A stretch of DNA of 64,000 bases from Desulfovibrio legallii (GTDB lineage: Bacteria > Desulfobacterota > Desulfovibrionia > Desulfovibrionales > Desulfovibrionaceae). Below, piece by piece: positions 16,743 to 25,560 of this stretch (its first letter is position 1; each line of letters starts with the position of its first letter). A model generated the notes under the pieces. The model ran no database searches. It was given only the letters and a program-made list of their open reading frames with translations, and had not been told where the DNA came from. A program made the position numbers and the translations under genes. The stretch is from the NCBI RefSeq assembly GCF_900102485.1, contig NZ_FNBX01000001.1:1-64000 (forward strand), in the 5' to 3' direction.

Positions 16743-16836
16743 CTGCGGCTGCGCGCAGACCGCGTCGGGGCGGGCACTTCTTCAGCTGGCTCTTTTCTCA
16801 GGCCGGCAGGCCGCGCCTTTCGCCGCCCAGAAGCCA

Positions 16837-16878
16837 TAAAAAGCCCCCGGCAGACCTTGCGGTTTGTCGGGGGCTTTT
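16837..16878. terminator. Bidirectional intrinsic terminator
   Basis: AGCCCCCGGCAGACC pairs with GGTTTGTCGGGGGCT around four bases, with an A-run before and T-run after. It can end transcripts from the secreted-protein gene and from hypB. Confidence 0.8.
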
Positions 16879-17007
16879 GAAGAACGGGGCTACACAAAAA
16901 CTAAGGGCAAACGCCCCCACTGCTGCCAAACTTTTTTTGGGGCAAAGCCTTCTTGCGACAAAAGCTCTGGGGCCACAGCAAGGCGCATATACACCGGGGC
17001 GAGCGCG

Positions 17008-17667
17008 TCAGGCCGCTTTTTTGGCCGCGCGCATGCGCCGGAGCCAGTCGTACCAGCCTTCCAGACCCTGCCCATCCCGGCAGGAAACCTCAAAAATTTC
17101 AATGCCCTCATTGAGCTTGGCGGCAAAACGCCGGGCGCGGGCCAGATCAAAATCCACATAGGGCAGCAGGTCCACCTTATTGAGCACCATGGCCTTGGCT
17201 AGATTAAACAGCAAGGGGTACTTTTCCGGTTTGTCGTCGCCCTCGGTCACGCTCAGCAGGGCCACTTTGGCGTCCTCCCCGCAGTCGAACTCCACAGGGC
17301 AGACCAGGTTGCCCACGTTTTCAATGAACAGAATGTCCACCCCGTCAAGGTCCAGGCTCTCCAGCGCGGTGAGCACCATGTTGCTGTCCAGGTGGCAGCC
17401 CCCGTCGGTGTTGATCTGCACAGCCTGCGCGCCCGTGGCGGCCACGCGGCGGGCGTCGTTGTCCGTCTGCAGGTCCCCTTCCACCACGGCCATGCGAAAT
17501 TCCCCCGCCAGGTCGCGCAGAGTCCGCTCCAGCAGGGTGGTCTTGCCCGCGCCCGGCGAACTGATCAGGTTAAGGGTCAGAATCCCCTTGTCCGAAAGCG
17601 TCCGCCGCACATGCGCGGCCATTTTTTCATTGGCTTCAAGCACATTGCGCACCACAGGAATCTGCAT
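17008..17667 (-). CDS. hypB: Hydrogenase nickel-incorporation GTPase HypB
   Basis: 219 residues. GTPase that, with HypA, delivers nickel to [NiFe] hydrogenase. Walker A SSPGAGKTTLL (about 36-46), switch block EGDLQTDNDARR about 63-74, DGGCHLD zinc/nickel site region about 88-94, ENVGNLVCP about 118-126, and NKVD for guanine specificity about 165-168. The N-terminal His-rich nickel store seen in some HypB is absent. AAGGAGA precedes ATG 17667. It follows hypA by 69 bases on the same strand, a typical pair. Confidence 0.95.
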   Translation of the reverse strand: MQIPVVRNVLEANEKMAAHVRRTLSDKGILTLNLISSPGAGKTTLLERTLRDLAGEFRMAVVEGDLQTDNDARRVAATGAQAVQINTDGGCHLDSNMVLTALESLDLDGVDILFIENVGNLVCPVEFDCGEDAKVALLSVTEGDDKPEKYPLLFNLAKAMVLNKVDLLPYVDFDLARARRFAAKLNEGIEIFEVSCRDGQGLEGWYDWLRRMRAAKKAA

Positions 17668-17736
17668 GCCGTTCTCCTTGTCGGGAATGCCGATAAAACC
17701 ATCAACGCAGGGACAAAAGCGGCAGAAAAACGCCCG

Positions 17737-18090
17737 TCAGAGCGCTTCAATGCGTTCCAGATACAACTCCTTGCCCTGCTCCACCACATGGCCGAACTGC
17801 TCGCCGCAGCCCGGGCAAGGCTCCCACAGGGCGTCCTGCCCTTCCCCGCCGAAAACCCTGCCGCACTGGCTGCAGCGCAGGCGCAGAGGCAGCTCGGCGA
17901 TTTCCAGCCGCGCGCCGTCATGGGGCGTATCTTTGACCAGCATCTCAAAGCAGAATTGCAGCGACTCCGGCACCACGCCCGCAAGGGCGCCGCAGGCAAT
18001 GCTGACCACCTGCAAACGGCTGCAGCCGCGGCGGGAAATTTCCTCAACCGCCATCTGCAACAGGCTTTGAGCAATGGACATCTCGTGCAT
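17737..18090 (-). CDS. hypA: Hydrogenase nickel-incorporation protein HypA
   Basis: 117 residues, normal length. The N-terminus MHEMSIAQSLL contains the His2 nickel ligand; the zinc site is two pairs, CSQC about 73-76 and CPGC about 92-95. Passes nickel to hydrogenase large subunit with HypB. The ATG at 18088-18090 is set by this conserved start although no clear ribosome binding site precedes it; upstream frame to 18168 is unsupported. Divergent from the TPR gene with about 85 bases between. Confidence 0.93.
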   Translation of the reverse strand: MHEMSIAQSLLQMAVEEISRRGCSRLQVVSIACGALAGVVPESLQFCFEMLVKDTPHDGARLEIAELPLRLRCSQCGRVFGGEGQDALWEPCPGCGEQFGHVVEQGKELYLERIEAL

Positions 18091-18175
18091 GGGGGCATGG
18101 TAGTCCAAAGACCGCGGCAGGTAAAGGGCATCAGGACAATCTTGCCATTCCCCGCAAATCATGTACATTTACGCC

Positions 18176-19135
18176 ATGCGTCAGCCCAAATTTTTCGGCG
18201 TGTACTCCCTGTCCACGGGCTGGACGGACAACCGCCGCAAAACCCTTTTCTTTGTCTGGGAACTGCCGGACGGCGCTTTCGCCGTGCAGGAACTGGACTC
18301 CGCGCTGCAGCCGCGGACCGCTCCCGAGCGCATCAGCGTCCGCGCCTTCAGCAAAAATTTCCTCCAGGAACCGGAAATCCTGGCCATGCCCATGGCCGCG
18401 CCAGATCCAGCCGCACTGCAGCCCACGCCCGCGCCGCAACCCGTGCCCTCAGGGGACGGCACCCCCCGCCCCGCCCCCACGGCGGCCGCCAAGGCTGCGC
18501 CCCCCAAAGAAGCCCCCCACGGCACGGCCGCCCCCCGGACTGCCGCCCGGACTGCCGCCCGGCTGCGCGTCAGCGCGTCCGCCCCGGCGGCCGAGCGCCC
18601 CGCCGCCCGCGCGGGCCTGCCGCAAACCGCCCGTCCTGGCGCAACGGCGGTGGAAACGCCCCCCCGGCCCCGCTCCGTGCAGGCCTACGACCTGCAGGAG
18701 GCCCATCAGGCCCGGCTGGCGGAAGACAACCTGCGCGAAACCTTCCGGCAAACCCTGCTCCGCCTCAAGCGCCCCAAAGACCGTAAAGCGGCGCTGGCCG
18801 CGCTGGAGCAACTGGCCGCCATCACGGAAAACATCACCCCGGTTCATAAACATATGTTCCGGGATTTCGGCGTGCGTCTGCGGCAAAACGCCCTGCCCGA
18901 CCTTGCGCTGCTGTTCAGCCGCAAGGCTGTGGAGCTGGCCCCGGACGACGACCACGCCCATTTCAATCTGGCCCGCATCCTGTGTCTTCTGGGCCAATAC
19001 GACGAAGCGGCCAGCCATGTCCGCACCGCCATGCACATGGACTCGCAAGAGCCCGTCTACCTCAGGATGCTTGCCCATATCCGCAAGGAAAAGCTGCTGC
19101 ACCGAGGGGCCAAACGCCCCCCGACCCTGCGCTGA
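18176..19135 (+). CDS. TPR-repeat protein of unknown role
   Basis: About 319 residues. N-terminal region (1-60) with FFGVYSLSTGWTDNRRKTLF, a Pro/Ala-rich low-complexity segment (about 75-175), then helical C-terminal half with a clear TPR pair around HAHFNLARILCLLGQYDEAASHVRTAM-type sequence (about 270-300). No signal peptide, so probably cytoplasmic scaffold. Start is uncertain: ATG at 18161 would add five residues; neither has a good ribosome binding site. The stop is followed 41 bases later by the AMIN-domain gene, likely one operon. Confidence 0.7.
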   Translation: MRQPKFFGVYSLSTGWTDNRRKTLFFVWELPDGAFAVQELDSALQPRTAPERISVRAFSKNFLQEPEILAMPMAAPDPAALQPTPAPQPVPSGDGTPRPAPTAAAKAAPPKEAPHGTAAPRTAARTAARLRVSASAPAAERPAARAGLPQTARPGATAVETPPRPRSVQAYDLQEAHQARLAEDNLRETFRQTLLRLKRPKDRKAALAALEQLAAITENITPVHKHMFRDFGVRLRQNALPDLALLFSRKAVELAPDDDHAHFNLARILCLLGQYDEAASHVRTAMHMDSQEPVYLRMLAHIRKEKLLHRGAKRPPTLR

Positions 19136-19176
19136 ATCCGCGCGGCAGCCGCACGTTCCAGCAGGAGCCCTCAGGC

Positions 19177-19968
19177 ATGAACAAAGCCATTCTCAGTCTG
19201 TTACTGGCCGTCTGCATTCTTGGCATGGCCCTTATTATGCTTAACGACCGCCTGCGTCGGCCCGACGCCGTGCCGCAGCCCGCAGGCGTGACTGCGCCCG
19301 CCGCGGACCAGGCCCCCCTCCCGCCGCTGTCCCCGGCAACGCCGCAGGATCCGGCCCGCGAAGCCGCCCCCCAGGAGGCGCTCGCCCCCACGCCGCAACC
19401 CGCGCTTAAGGCTGACGCCGCCGCGCCGCTGCCGGAGCCCCTGCCCGCGCCTTCGACCGCGCCGCTGCCCCCGCCGGCCCCTTCGGATCGGCCGACGGCC
19501 GCCGCGGACCAGGCCCCTCGCCCCCACGCCCCGGAAGCACAGGCCCCGGAAGCACAGGCCCCGGCAGCGCCCAAGCCCTCTCCGGCGGCAGCCGCCCCCA
19601 AACCAGCGGCCCCGGCCGTCGTTCAGGCCGCCCCGACGCCCGCAGTCAAAGCCGCGCCCAGGCAGCAGGTCATCAGCCGCTTTGTGATTTTTGCCCGTGA
19701 GACGGGGGCCACCGTGCGGCTGGTGGGTAATGGGCCCCTGAGCTATAAATCCATGCAGCTCGCCGGACCGGACCGGGTAGTGGTGGACCTGGAGGGCCAA
19801 TGGCAGGTTAAAGCGCCGGGCGTGCCCAAAAATCCGCTGGTAACCAACGTGCGCATTGGAAAGTCGGGCGACAAGACCCGCGTGGTTATCGACCTCTCCG
19901 GCAAGCCCAAAAAGACGCGCTACACCCTTTCCAAGGACCGCCGCATGCTGGACATCCGCGTGGACTGA
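19177..19968 (+). CDS. AMIN-domain envelope protein
   Basis: 263 residues. An N-terminal membrane anchor (ILSLLLAVCILGMALIML), a long Pro/Ala linker (about 28-160, with a short repeat PEAQAPEAQAPAA), and a C-terminal AMIN-like domain (about 163-263) with GNGPLSYKSMQLAGPDRVVVD and TRVVIDLSGKPKK. AMIN domains target proteins to the cell envelope and peptidoglycan. AGGAG lies upstream of ATG 19177. Probably in an operon with the TPR gene. Confidence 0.75.
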   Translation: MNKAILSLLLAVCILGMALIMLNDRLRRPDAVPQPAGVTAPAADQAPLPPLSPATPQDPAREAAPQEALAPTPQPALKADAAAPLPEPLPAPSTAPLPPPAPSDRPTAAADQAPRPHAPEAQAPEAQAPAAPKPSPAAAAPKPAAPAVVQAAPTPAVKAAPRQQVISRFVIFARETGATVRLVGNGPLSYKSMQLAGPDRVVVDLEGQWQVKAPGVPKNPLVTNVRIGKSGDKTRVVIDLSGKPKKTRYTLSKDRRMLDIRVD

Positions 19969-20033
19969 ACCACGACGGCTTAGGGCTCCCGCGGCAAAGG
20001 GCGCGGCCGGCATGCGTCAGGCCTCGCCCTTAA

Positions 20034-20174
20034 AGCAGATTCCCTTTGCGAACAGGCTCTCAAAGTTTACGACACGCTCGTTCCGGCGCTTACCAGCGCC
20101 AATAACTTGCGTTTACGCCGCCACGGCGGGCGTCTGCTCGCACAGCCGCCACGGCATTGCAGGGTTGCAATGCC
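20034..20174 (-). repeat. Dispersed convergent-gap repeat, copy B
   Basis: Inverted copy. The head palindrome GGCATTGCAGGGTTGCAATG is at 20153-20172, the centre includes GACACGCTCGTTCCGGCGCT, and the tail complement AGCAGATT is at 20034. It lies between the AMIN gene and the convergent XRE regulator. Confidence 0.75.
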
Positions 20175-20207
20175 GCAGCTCGCGGCCTGCCTTTGAGCAT
20201 ATCGGCT

Positions 20208-20498
20208 TTAGTGGCCCTGACCAGCGGCAACCCGCACGCCGGGCGGCGCGGCATTTTTTTTCTTTTCTATGGCCCGCGTCACAAGCCGGAAAAAATCCTC
20301 TGGGGGAATGCCCAGCGCATCGCAAATGGAGTATACGGCATTGACCGTAGGCCGCTTCAGCTGTTGCTCAATCTCACGCAGATACCGGCGTTCAAGGTTG
20401 GCCACTTCTGCCAGCGAGGACTTGGTCATGCCCCGCTCTATACGCAGGGACTCGATAACTTCCGCAAGGGCTTCAGCCAAATAAGGGTACACTCGCAT
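20208..20498 (-). CDS. Small XRE-family helix-turn-helix regulator
   Basis: 96 residues. HTH of the Cro/C1 type spans about 15-70: SLRIERGMTKSSLAEVANLE is followed by YLREIEQQLKRPTVNAVYSI, then LGIPPEDFF. A basic tail (RAIEKKKN) follows. A GTG at 20513 would add five residues; ATG 20498 is chosen, without a clear ribosome binding site. Upstream is a long AT-rich island, so it may be an acquired or autoregulated gene. Targets unknown. Confidence 0.75.
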   Translation of the reverse strand: MRVYPYLAEALAEVIESLRIERGMTKSSLAEVANLERRYLREIEQQLKRPTVNAVYSICDALGIPPEDFFRLVTRAIEKKKNAAPPGVRVAAGQGH

Positions 20499-20513
20499 AG
20501 CATTACAATACAC

Positions 20514-21270
20514 AAAATTTCACTGGAAAATATGAGCTATAGTACCCAAATGCCCCTGCGACATGGCTTTACTGATACACCCCCCCTCAAAAGAAAGTAT
20601 TGTTCTGACCGGGCAGGAGCAATTGTTATATGGAAATATTTTCAACAATTACAGAGTGTTTATGCACGGCATTCTCCAACTCTCCACGCAACGCATCATT
20701 TTTACTTCAAATTATATTTAACTATATAAATACAGTATGAGTACATAATTATAAATTATACGCAATTTTTCACAATTTTTTTATATTACAACAGCCAAGA
20801 ACAAAATATACATGCTTATGATTCCATAGAATTTCTTTCCATAACAGTAATATATTTCATATGATATACCCAGATGAAATATATTGCATACTATAAATTT
20901 TTGCAGAGTTGCAAATATATCAATGCGAACATTACAATAAAGACTACCATTACACTTCTTAGATGGCAAAAAATTTGGGGCATTTTAATCGCAACAACTA
21001 TAAAATACTATTTTTTAATACAGCATTCTGCCAAAATAACTTTTTCTTCAATGAAAAGAAGGGAAAATACGTCTTGCAGGAAGATGACGAAACCGCTACA
21101 AATTTTTTGAACCACCGACACTCCGCAAAAATGCCGGAGGAAACTTGCGACCGCAGCCGGAGCGAGGCTGCCGCCGGGCCGCGGATACGGCTGCGCCCCG
21201 CACCCTCAGGCTTTTATTTTTTGGGGGAAAATCGCGCCTGCCGCGCGCCCCGCACCTTTGACGCACTGCG
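20514..21270. other. AT-rich gene-free island
   Basis: About 550 bases (20520-21110) are strikingly AT-rich against a GC-rich background, with long runs of A and T. Short frames of 60-80 codons exist on both strands (for example 20781-20969 and 20874-21110), but none has a ribosome binding site or recognisable product. The island separates the XRE regulator from the GGDEF/EAL gene and probably contains their promoters; it may be foreign DNA or bound by a nucleoid protein. Confidence 0.5.
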
Positions 21271-21279
21271 TGACACGCC

Positions 21280-24165
21280 ATGACCAACGCACGGTTTGTT
21301 CTGCTGCTCTCCTTTCTTGCGCTGCTGTTGCTGCCTGCACAGCTGCGGGCATGGGACGGGCCCCAGGAAACCGTGCGCGTGGTCTACCGGGATTTCGGCG
21401 CCTATATGCAACGGCAGCCCGACGGCCGCTACCAGGGCTTTCTTGTCGAATATCTTGAAGAAATAGCCCGCAGGGCGCACCTGCGTTTGGAGGCTGTGGA
21501 CGGCAAGAACTGGCCGCGCAGCCTGCGGATGCTGGAGCAGGGCGAGGCGGACCTGCTGCCCGGCGTTCTCTACACGCCGGAACGCGCGCAAAAAATGCTC
21601 TTTCCCGCCCTGCCGGCGGGCAACACCTTCATCACGCTCAGCGTCCGCGCGGAAGACGGCCGGTACGACCACGCCCGCCCGTCCGCCTTCAACGGCATGC
21701 GGGTGGGGGCCGTGCTGCAGTCCAGGGCCACCGCCATCTTTGAGGACTTTGCCCGCGCCCACGAGGTTGCCGTCACCGTGGTGCCGTTCCTTTCCGCGTC
21801 TGCCATGCTTGCGGCTTTGCGGCAGGGAGAGGTGGACGGCGCAGTGGTAAGCTACCTGGGCCGCGGGCTGCCGTACAAGCCAGTGCTCCGGCTTGCGGCG
21901 GAACCTTTCTATGTGGCTATTGCCCCCCACAAGGCCTACCTGCTTGCCGGCATCAACGCCGCGCAGCGGGGACTGACCAGAGAGAACCCGCGCTACGGCC
22001 TGGAGCTTTCCCAAAAATACCTCGCCGCGCCTGAAAAAGGACGCACCAGCTTCACCCGCGAAGAAGAATCCTTCATCAAAAACACGCGCCCCATTACCGT
22101 GGCCTATGCGCCGGACGCCGCGCCCCTGCAATACCAGGATCCCCAAACGGGGCTTTTTGCGGGAACAGCGCGCGAAATTTTTACCCAGCTGGAGCAACGC
22201 TCCGGGCTGCGCTTTCATTATGTGCCCATGCCGCAGCACAGGGCCCTGGAACTGGCCGCCAAGGGCGAAATAGACGCCATCGCCTGCCTGACGGGCGACT
22301 TTTTTCAGGATAAAAAGCTGCCATTGCGCACCACCCGCCCCTACCTGCGCACCCTCAGCGTCCGCGTAAGCCGCACGGACGCGCCCCCGGCCCCCGTGGC
22401 CAGGGTGGCCCTGCAGGAGGGGCTGCTGCTTTCCGGGCAGGTGGCCGCCTCCCTGCCCGACAGCCGCATCGTCTACCGTCAGAGCCTGCGCGCCTGCCTG
22501 GACGACCTGACGGCAGGCCGGGCGGACGCCGTGTACACCAACCTGCACATGGCTCGGGCGCTCCTGACGGAAACGCCCTACGCCGGGCTGCGCATGGCCG
22601 TCCTGCCCAACTGCGTCAGCGACCTGCGCATCGGCCTTTCGCCCCTGGCGGACCACAGGCTGTTCACCATCCTGGACAAATGCCTGCAGACCCTGCCCGA
22701 TCAGGACATAGACGCCCCAGTGCTGGCCGCCCTGCCCGCCCCATCCGGCGTCAGCCTTACGGAGTTCATCCGCCAGAACCCGGCAACGGCCATGGGCGGC
22801 ACGGTGGCGCTTTCCGCCTTGCTTGTGGCCCTGCTGAGCTGCGCCCTAGCCGTCAAATCCTGCAGCAAGCGGCGCGTTGAAACCCAGCTCTACCGCGACG
22901 CCTTGACTGGCCTGCCCAATCTGGAAAAATTCCGCGAGGATTGCGCCCGGCTGCTGGAGGACGGGCAAGAACGCTACGCCCTGCTCATGGGTGACATGGT
23001 CCAGTTCAAAACCGTCAACGATCAACTGGGCTTTTCCCGCGGGGATGAGGTGCTCCGCGCGTACAGCTCCATTCTGCAGGGACGGGTTTCCGCTGCCGAG
23101 CGCTGCGGCCGCGTTTCCTCCGACGTTTTCGTGCTCCTCCTGCGCTACAGCGGCTGGGAGCAGCTCAGCACGCGCATGGGGCAGATGGAAAGCGCCCTGG
23201 ACGCCTGGCGGCGCTCGCAAGACCTGCCCTATAAGATCAGCACCGTGTACGGCGCATATGAGGTAATTTCCAGCGAGGGCAACGACGTGCAGCGCATGCT
23301 GGACCTGGCCAACTACGCGCGCCATGAAGCCAAACGCATGCCAAACACGCGCCTTTTGCTCTATGGCGAACAGATGCGCCAGGAAGCTCTGCTGCATCAG
23401 GAGCTCAACAGCCGCCTGGAAACGGCCCTGACCAACGGCGAGCTGGAAGCCTGGTACCAGGCCAAGGTGGACATGCGCACGGGCAGCATCATCGGCGCCG
23501 AGGCCCTGGTGCGCTGGAACCACCCCACCAGGGGGCTGCTCACGCCGGGCAGCTTTATCCCCCTCTTTGAACGCAACGGCATGGTCACCGGCATCGACCT
23601 GTATATTTTTGAGCAGACCTGCAAGGCGCTGCACAGCTGGCGGCTGCGCAACCTGCCCACGCACACCATTTCCTGCAATTTTTCGCGGCTGCACTTTGAC
23701 CGGCAGGATTTTCCCAACCAATTGGCCGCCATTGCCGCCCGCTATGACGTGCCCCACGCCCTTCTGGAAGTGGAAATCACTGAAAGCGCCATTATGAAAA
23801 ACCCTGAAGCCGCCTGGATGCAGATCATCCAGCTCAAGCAGATGGGCTTCAAAACGGCCATCGACGATTTCGGCACCGGCTATTCCTCCCTGGGCCTTGT
23901 GCAGATGCTCAACGCCGACGTCATCAAGATCGACCGGAGCTTTGTGCAGCGCGATCTGCCCGGCCAACGGGCGCAGGTTGTCCTTGGCAACATCATCCGC
24001 CTGGCCCTGGAGCTGGATATGGCCGTCATCTGCGAAGGGGTGGAAACGGCGGAGCAGGCCGCCATTCTCATGCGCCTGGGCTGCTTCAAAGCCCAGGGCT
24101 TCTTCTACGCCCGCCCCGAACCGGAACGTGAATTTGAGGCCCGCCTGGCCTTACAGCCGTTCTGA
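21280..24165 (+). CDS. Periplasmic-sensor cyclic-di-GMP protein: two SBP-like domains, GGDEF (degenerate), EAL
   Basis: 961 residues. Signal segment 1-24; two extracytoplasmic solute-binding (SBP_bac_3-like) domains about 30-250 and 270-490; one membrane helix about 505-527; GGDEF domain about 535-690; EAL domain about 715-955. The GGDEF loop reads RGDEV (587-591), so cyclase activity is doubtful. The EAL site looks intact: EALVRW (741-), ITES, DDFGTGYSSLG (862-), and EGVET. It most likely hydrolyses c-di-GMP in response to a small periplasmic ligand. Monocistronic; followed by repeats. Confidence 0.88.
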   Translation: MTNARFVLLLSFLALLLLPAQLRAWDGPQETVRVVYRDFGAYMQRQPDGRYQGFLVEYLEEIARRAHLRLEAVDGKNWPRSLRMLEQGEADLLPGVLYTPERAQKMLFPALPAGNTFITLSVRAEDGRYDHARPSAFNGMRVGAVLQSRATAIFEDFARAHEVAVTVVPFLSASAMLAALRQGEVDGAVVSYLGRGLPYKPVLRLAAEPFYVAIAPHKAYLLAGINAAQRGLTRENPRYGLELSQKYLAAPEKGRTSFTREEESFIKNTRPITVAYAPDAAPLQYQDPQTGLFAGTAREIFTQLEQRSGLRFHYVPMPQHRALELAAKGEIDAIACLTGDFFQDKKLPLRTTRPYLRTLSVRVSRTDAPPAPVARVALQEGLLLSGQVAASLPDSRIVYRQSLRACLDDLTAGRADAVYTNLHMARALLTETPYAGLRMAVLPNCVSDLRIGLSPLADHRLFTILDKCLQTLPDQDIDAPVLAALPAPSGVSLTEFIRQNPATAMGGTVALSALLVALLSCALAVKSCSKRRVETQLYRDALTGLPNLEKFREDCARLLEDGQERYALLMGDMVQFKTVNDQLGFSRGDEVLRAYSSILQGRVSAAERCGRVSSDVFVLLLRYSGWEQLSTRMGQMESALDAWRRSQDLPYKISTVYGAYEVISSEGNDVQRMLDLANYARHEAKRMPNTRLLLYGEQMRQEALLHQELNSRLETALTNGELEAWYQAKVDMRTGSIIGAEALVRWNHPTRGLLTPGSFIPLFERNGMVTGIDLYIFEQTCKALHSWRLRNLPTHTISCNFSRLHFDRQDFPNQLAAIAARYDVPHALLEVEITESAIMKNPEAAWMQIIQLKQMGFKTAIDDFGTGYSSLGLVQMLNADVIKIDRSFVQRDLPGQRAQVVLGNIIRLALELDMAVICEGVETAEQAAILMRLGCFKAQGFFYARPEPEREFEARLALQPF

Positions 24166-24178
24166 GGCGGAGCCCCCA

Positions 24179-24312
24179 AACGCATTTCGCTTTTGAAACG
24201 CCTGCGGCCGTATGAACAGACGCCCGCCGCCAGGGCGCAAGCGCGGCCCTGCTGCGCGAAAGCGCCGGAGCGGACCTTGCCCTTGGAACAGATGTTCTCA
24301 AGGGAAGCTGCC
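24179..24312 (+). repeat. Dispersed convergent-gap repeat, copy C1 (diverged)
   Basis: Head AACGCATTTCGCTTTTGAAA, then TGAACAGACGCCCGCCG, AGCGCCGGAGCGGACCTTGC and TGTTCTCAAGGGAAGCTGCC align with the family in order. It is the most diverged copy and lies directly after the GGDEF/EAL stop, in tandem with copy C2. Confidence 0.6.
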
Positions 24313-24317
24313 ATATA

Positions 24318-24363
24318 ATGCGACGCCGCGGCGTGAACAAGCATTCACGTCGCGGCGTCGCAT
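24318..24363. repeat. Long palindrome between repeat copies C1 and C2
   Basis: Two 20-base arms (left begins ATGCGACGCCGCGG) pair at 19 of 20 positions around a 6-base loop. It could form a very stable RNA hairpin or cruciform between the convergent GGDEF/EAL and FlgN-like genes. There is no T-run. Confidence 0.75.
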
Positions 24364-24392
24364 TGGGCGGGAGGATCCCGTCTGAGCGGTGC

Positions 24393-24515
24393 GGCATTGC
24401 AATGTTGCAATGCCCTGGCGGCTGCATGAGCAGAAGCTCGCCGTGCAGGCGTGAGCGCAATGCATTTGCGCTGACAAGCGCCGAAACGAGCGTGTCGCAA
24501 CTTTTCTGAGAATTA
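24393..24515 (+). repeat. Dispersed convergent-gap repeat, copy C2
   Basis: Head palindrome GGCATTGCAATGTTGCAATG at 24393, then TGAGCAGAAGCTCGCCGTGC, the internal palindrome GCGCAATGCATTTGCGC, GCCGAAACGAGCGTG, and CTGAGAATTACTGC. It ends inside the last codon of the convergent FlgN-like gene. Confidence 0.8.
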
Positions 24516-24836
24516 CTGCAGCGCCTGCCCCACGGCCTGGCGGTAGCCGGAGAGCCGCCGCCGCTCCTTGCGGGAACGGCACAGCCGGGTTTTGATTTCT
24601 TCATGCGCCTCGCGCGCCATCCTGGTCAGGGATTCCTGAAGGCGCACCAGCTCCTGCAGGCTTTCACGGCACTGCGCAACCGAGCTTTCCTCCATCACCG
24701 TCCAGGCCATGCAGGTTACGGAGTTGCGGCGTTCAGCCAGCTCCACGGCCTTGTCGTAGGCCCCGCCCCGCATGGCGTCCATTTCCTGCCGCGCCAGATC
24801 CAGCGCTTCGTGCAACAAGCCCGCACTCTGTCCCAT
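24513..24836 (-). CDS. Small helical protein, FlgN/FliT-like
   Basis: 107 residues, almost wholly alpha-helical with heptad-like spacing: LLHEALDLARQEMDAM, AVELAERRNSVTCMAW, LQELVRLQESLTRMAREAHE. Size and layout are those of flagellar export chaperones such as FlgN or FliT, but no decisive motif is present. ATG 24834-24836 has GGAGGG upstream, rejecting the longer frame. It is the last gene of the sigma54 operon that starts at 28321. Confidence 0.55.
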   Translation of the reverse strand: MGQSAGLLHEALDLARQEMDAMRGGAYDKAVELAERRNSVTCMAWTVMEESSVAQCRESLQELVRLQESLTRMAREAHEEIKTRLCRSRKERRRLSGYRQAVGQALQ

Positions 24837-24874
24837 ACGCCCCCTCCGCTTGTCTCTTCCAGGCCGCAAAAAGG

Positions 24875-25483
24875 TTATTGCGCCGGGATCGCCGCCGCCA
24901 TATCCGTGTGCAGACGCCGGCTTACGGTCTGCCATTCTTCGCACATGGGCAGGAACTCAAATTCCAGCAGATCGGCCAGCAGCACCCAGTCTTCGTTTTC
25001 CATTACGTCGCTCATTTCCGAAAGCAGGGCGGAAAGCTGCTCGATCCGCTTCGCCTGGTCCTGCGCCCCGCCCTGACCGCAACGCTGGCGCAGCTCCGTG
25101 AGCATGCTCAGAAAGTCGCGCGTCACGTCCAGCAGATCCTGAAAAAGCTCCAGCGCGTCCACATCCGCCGCTTCGCGGAACAGGCGGCTCACTTCCCGCG
25201 CGCCCTTGGCCATCATAGCGGCCACCTTGTCCATCTCCCCGGCCATGTCCGCAGCCATGACGTCCATGGGCACGGTGCGCAGCTCCAGGGAAGAAATGCT
25301 GTTGCAAAGAATATCCTCGGCCTGGTGCGGGTAGATTTCGGAAAAGGCTTCATTGTTGACCAGCACGTCGGTCACCACCCGGTTTTCCAGCCGCTCGTCC
25401 TGCATAAGGTCCAGCAGGGCTTCCTCCAGATTGCCGAACGAGGCGATTTCCTTTTCGCTTCTGGCGCCGTCGATAATAATCAT
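24875..25483 (-). CDS. Conserved-looking protein of unknown function
   Basis: 202 residues, acidic, helical, no signal or membrane segment. Sequence includes MIIIDGARSEKEIASFGNLE at the start and a long amphipathic run about 95-180. ATG 25483 has AGGAGG upstream. I do not recognise the family. It lies between the GT9 gene (77-base gap) and the FlgN/FliT-like gene (38-base gap) on the same strand, so any role is likely tied to theirs. Confidence 0.65.
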   Translation of the reverse strand: MIIIDGARSEKEIASFGNLEEALLDLMQDERLENRVVTDVLVNNEAFSEIYPHQAEDILCNSISSLELRTVPMDVMAADMAGEMDKVAAMMAKGAREVSRLFREAADVDALELFQDLLDVTRDFLSMLTELRQRCGQGGAQDQAKRIEQLSALLSEMSDVMENEDWVLLADLLEFEFLPMCEEWQTVSRRLHTDMAAAIPAQ

Positions 25484-25560
25484 ACGCTCCTCCTGCTCCC
25501 CACGGGGAAGAATTTACCGTCAAAAGACTGCTGAAATGCTAGCAACACTCATGCCAAAAT

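Noticed and set aside
20781..21110. Small frames in the AT-rich island as genes
   Set aside because: No ribosome binding sites, strongly biased composition, overlapping frames on both strands, no recognisable product.
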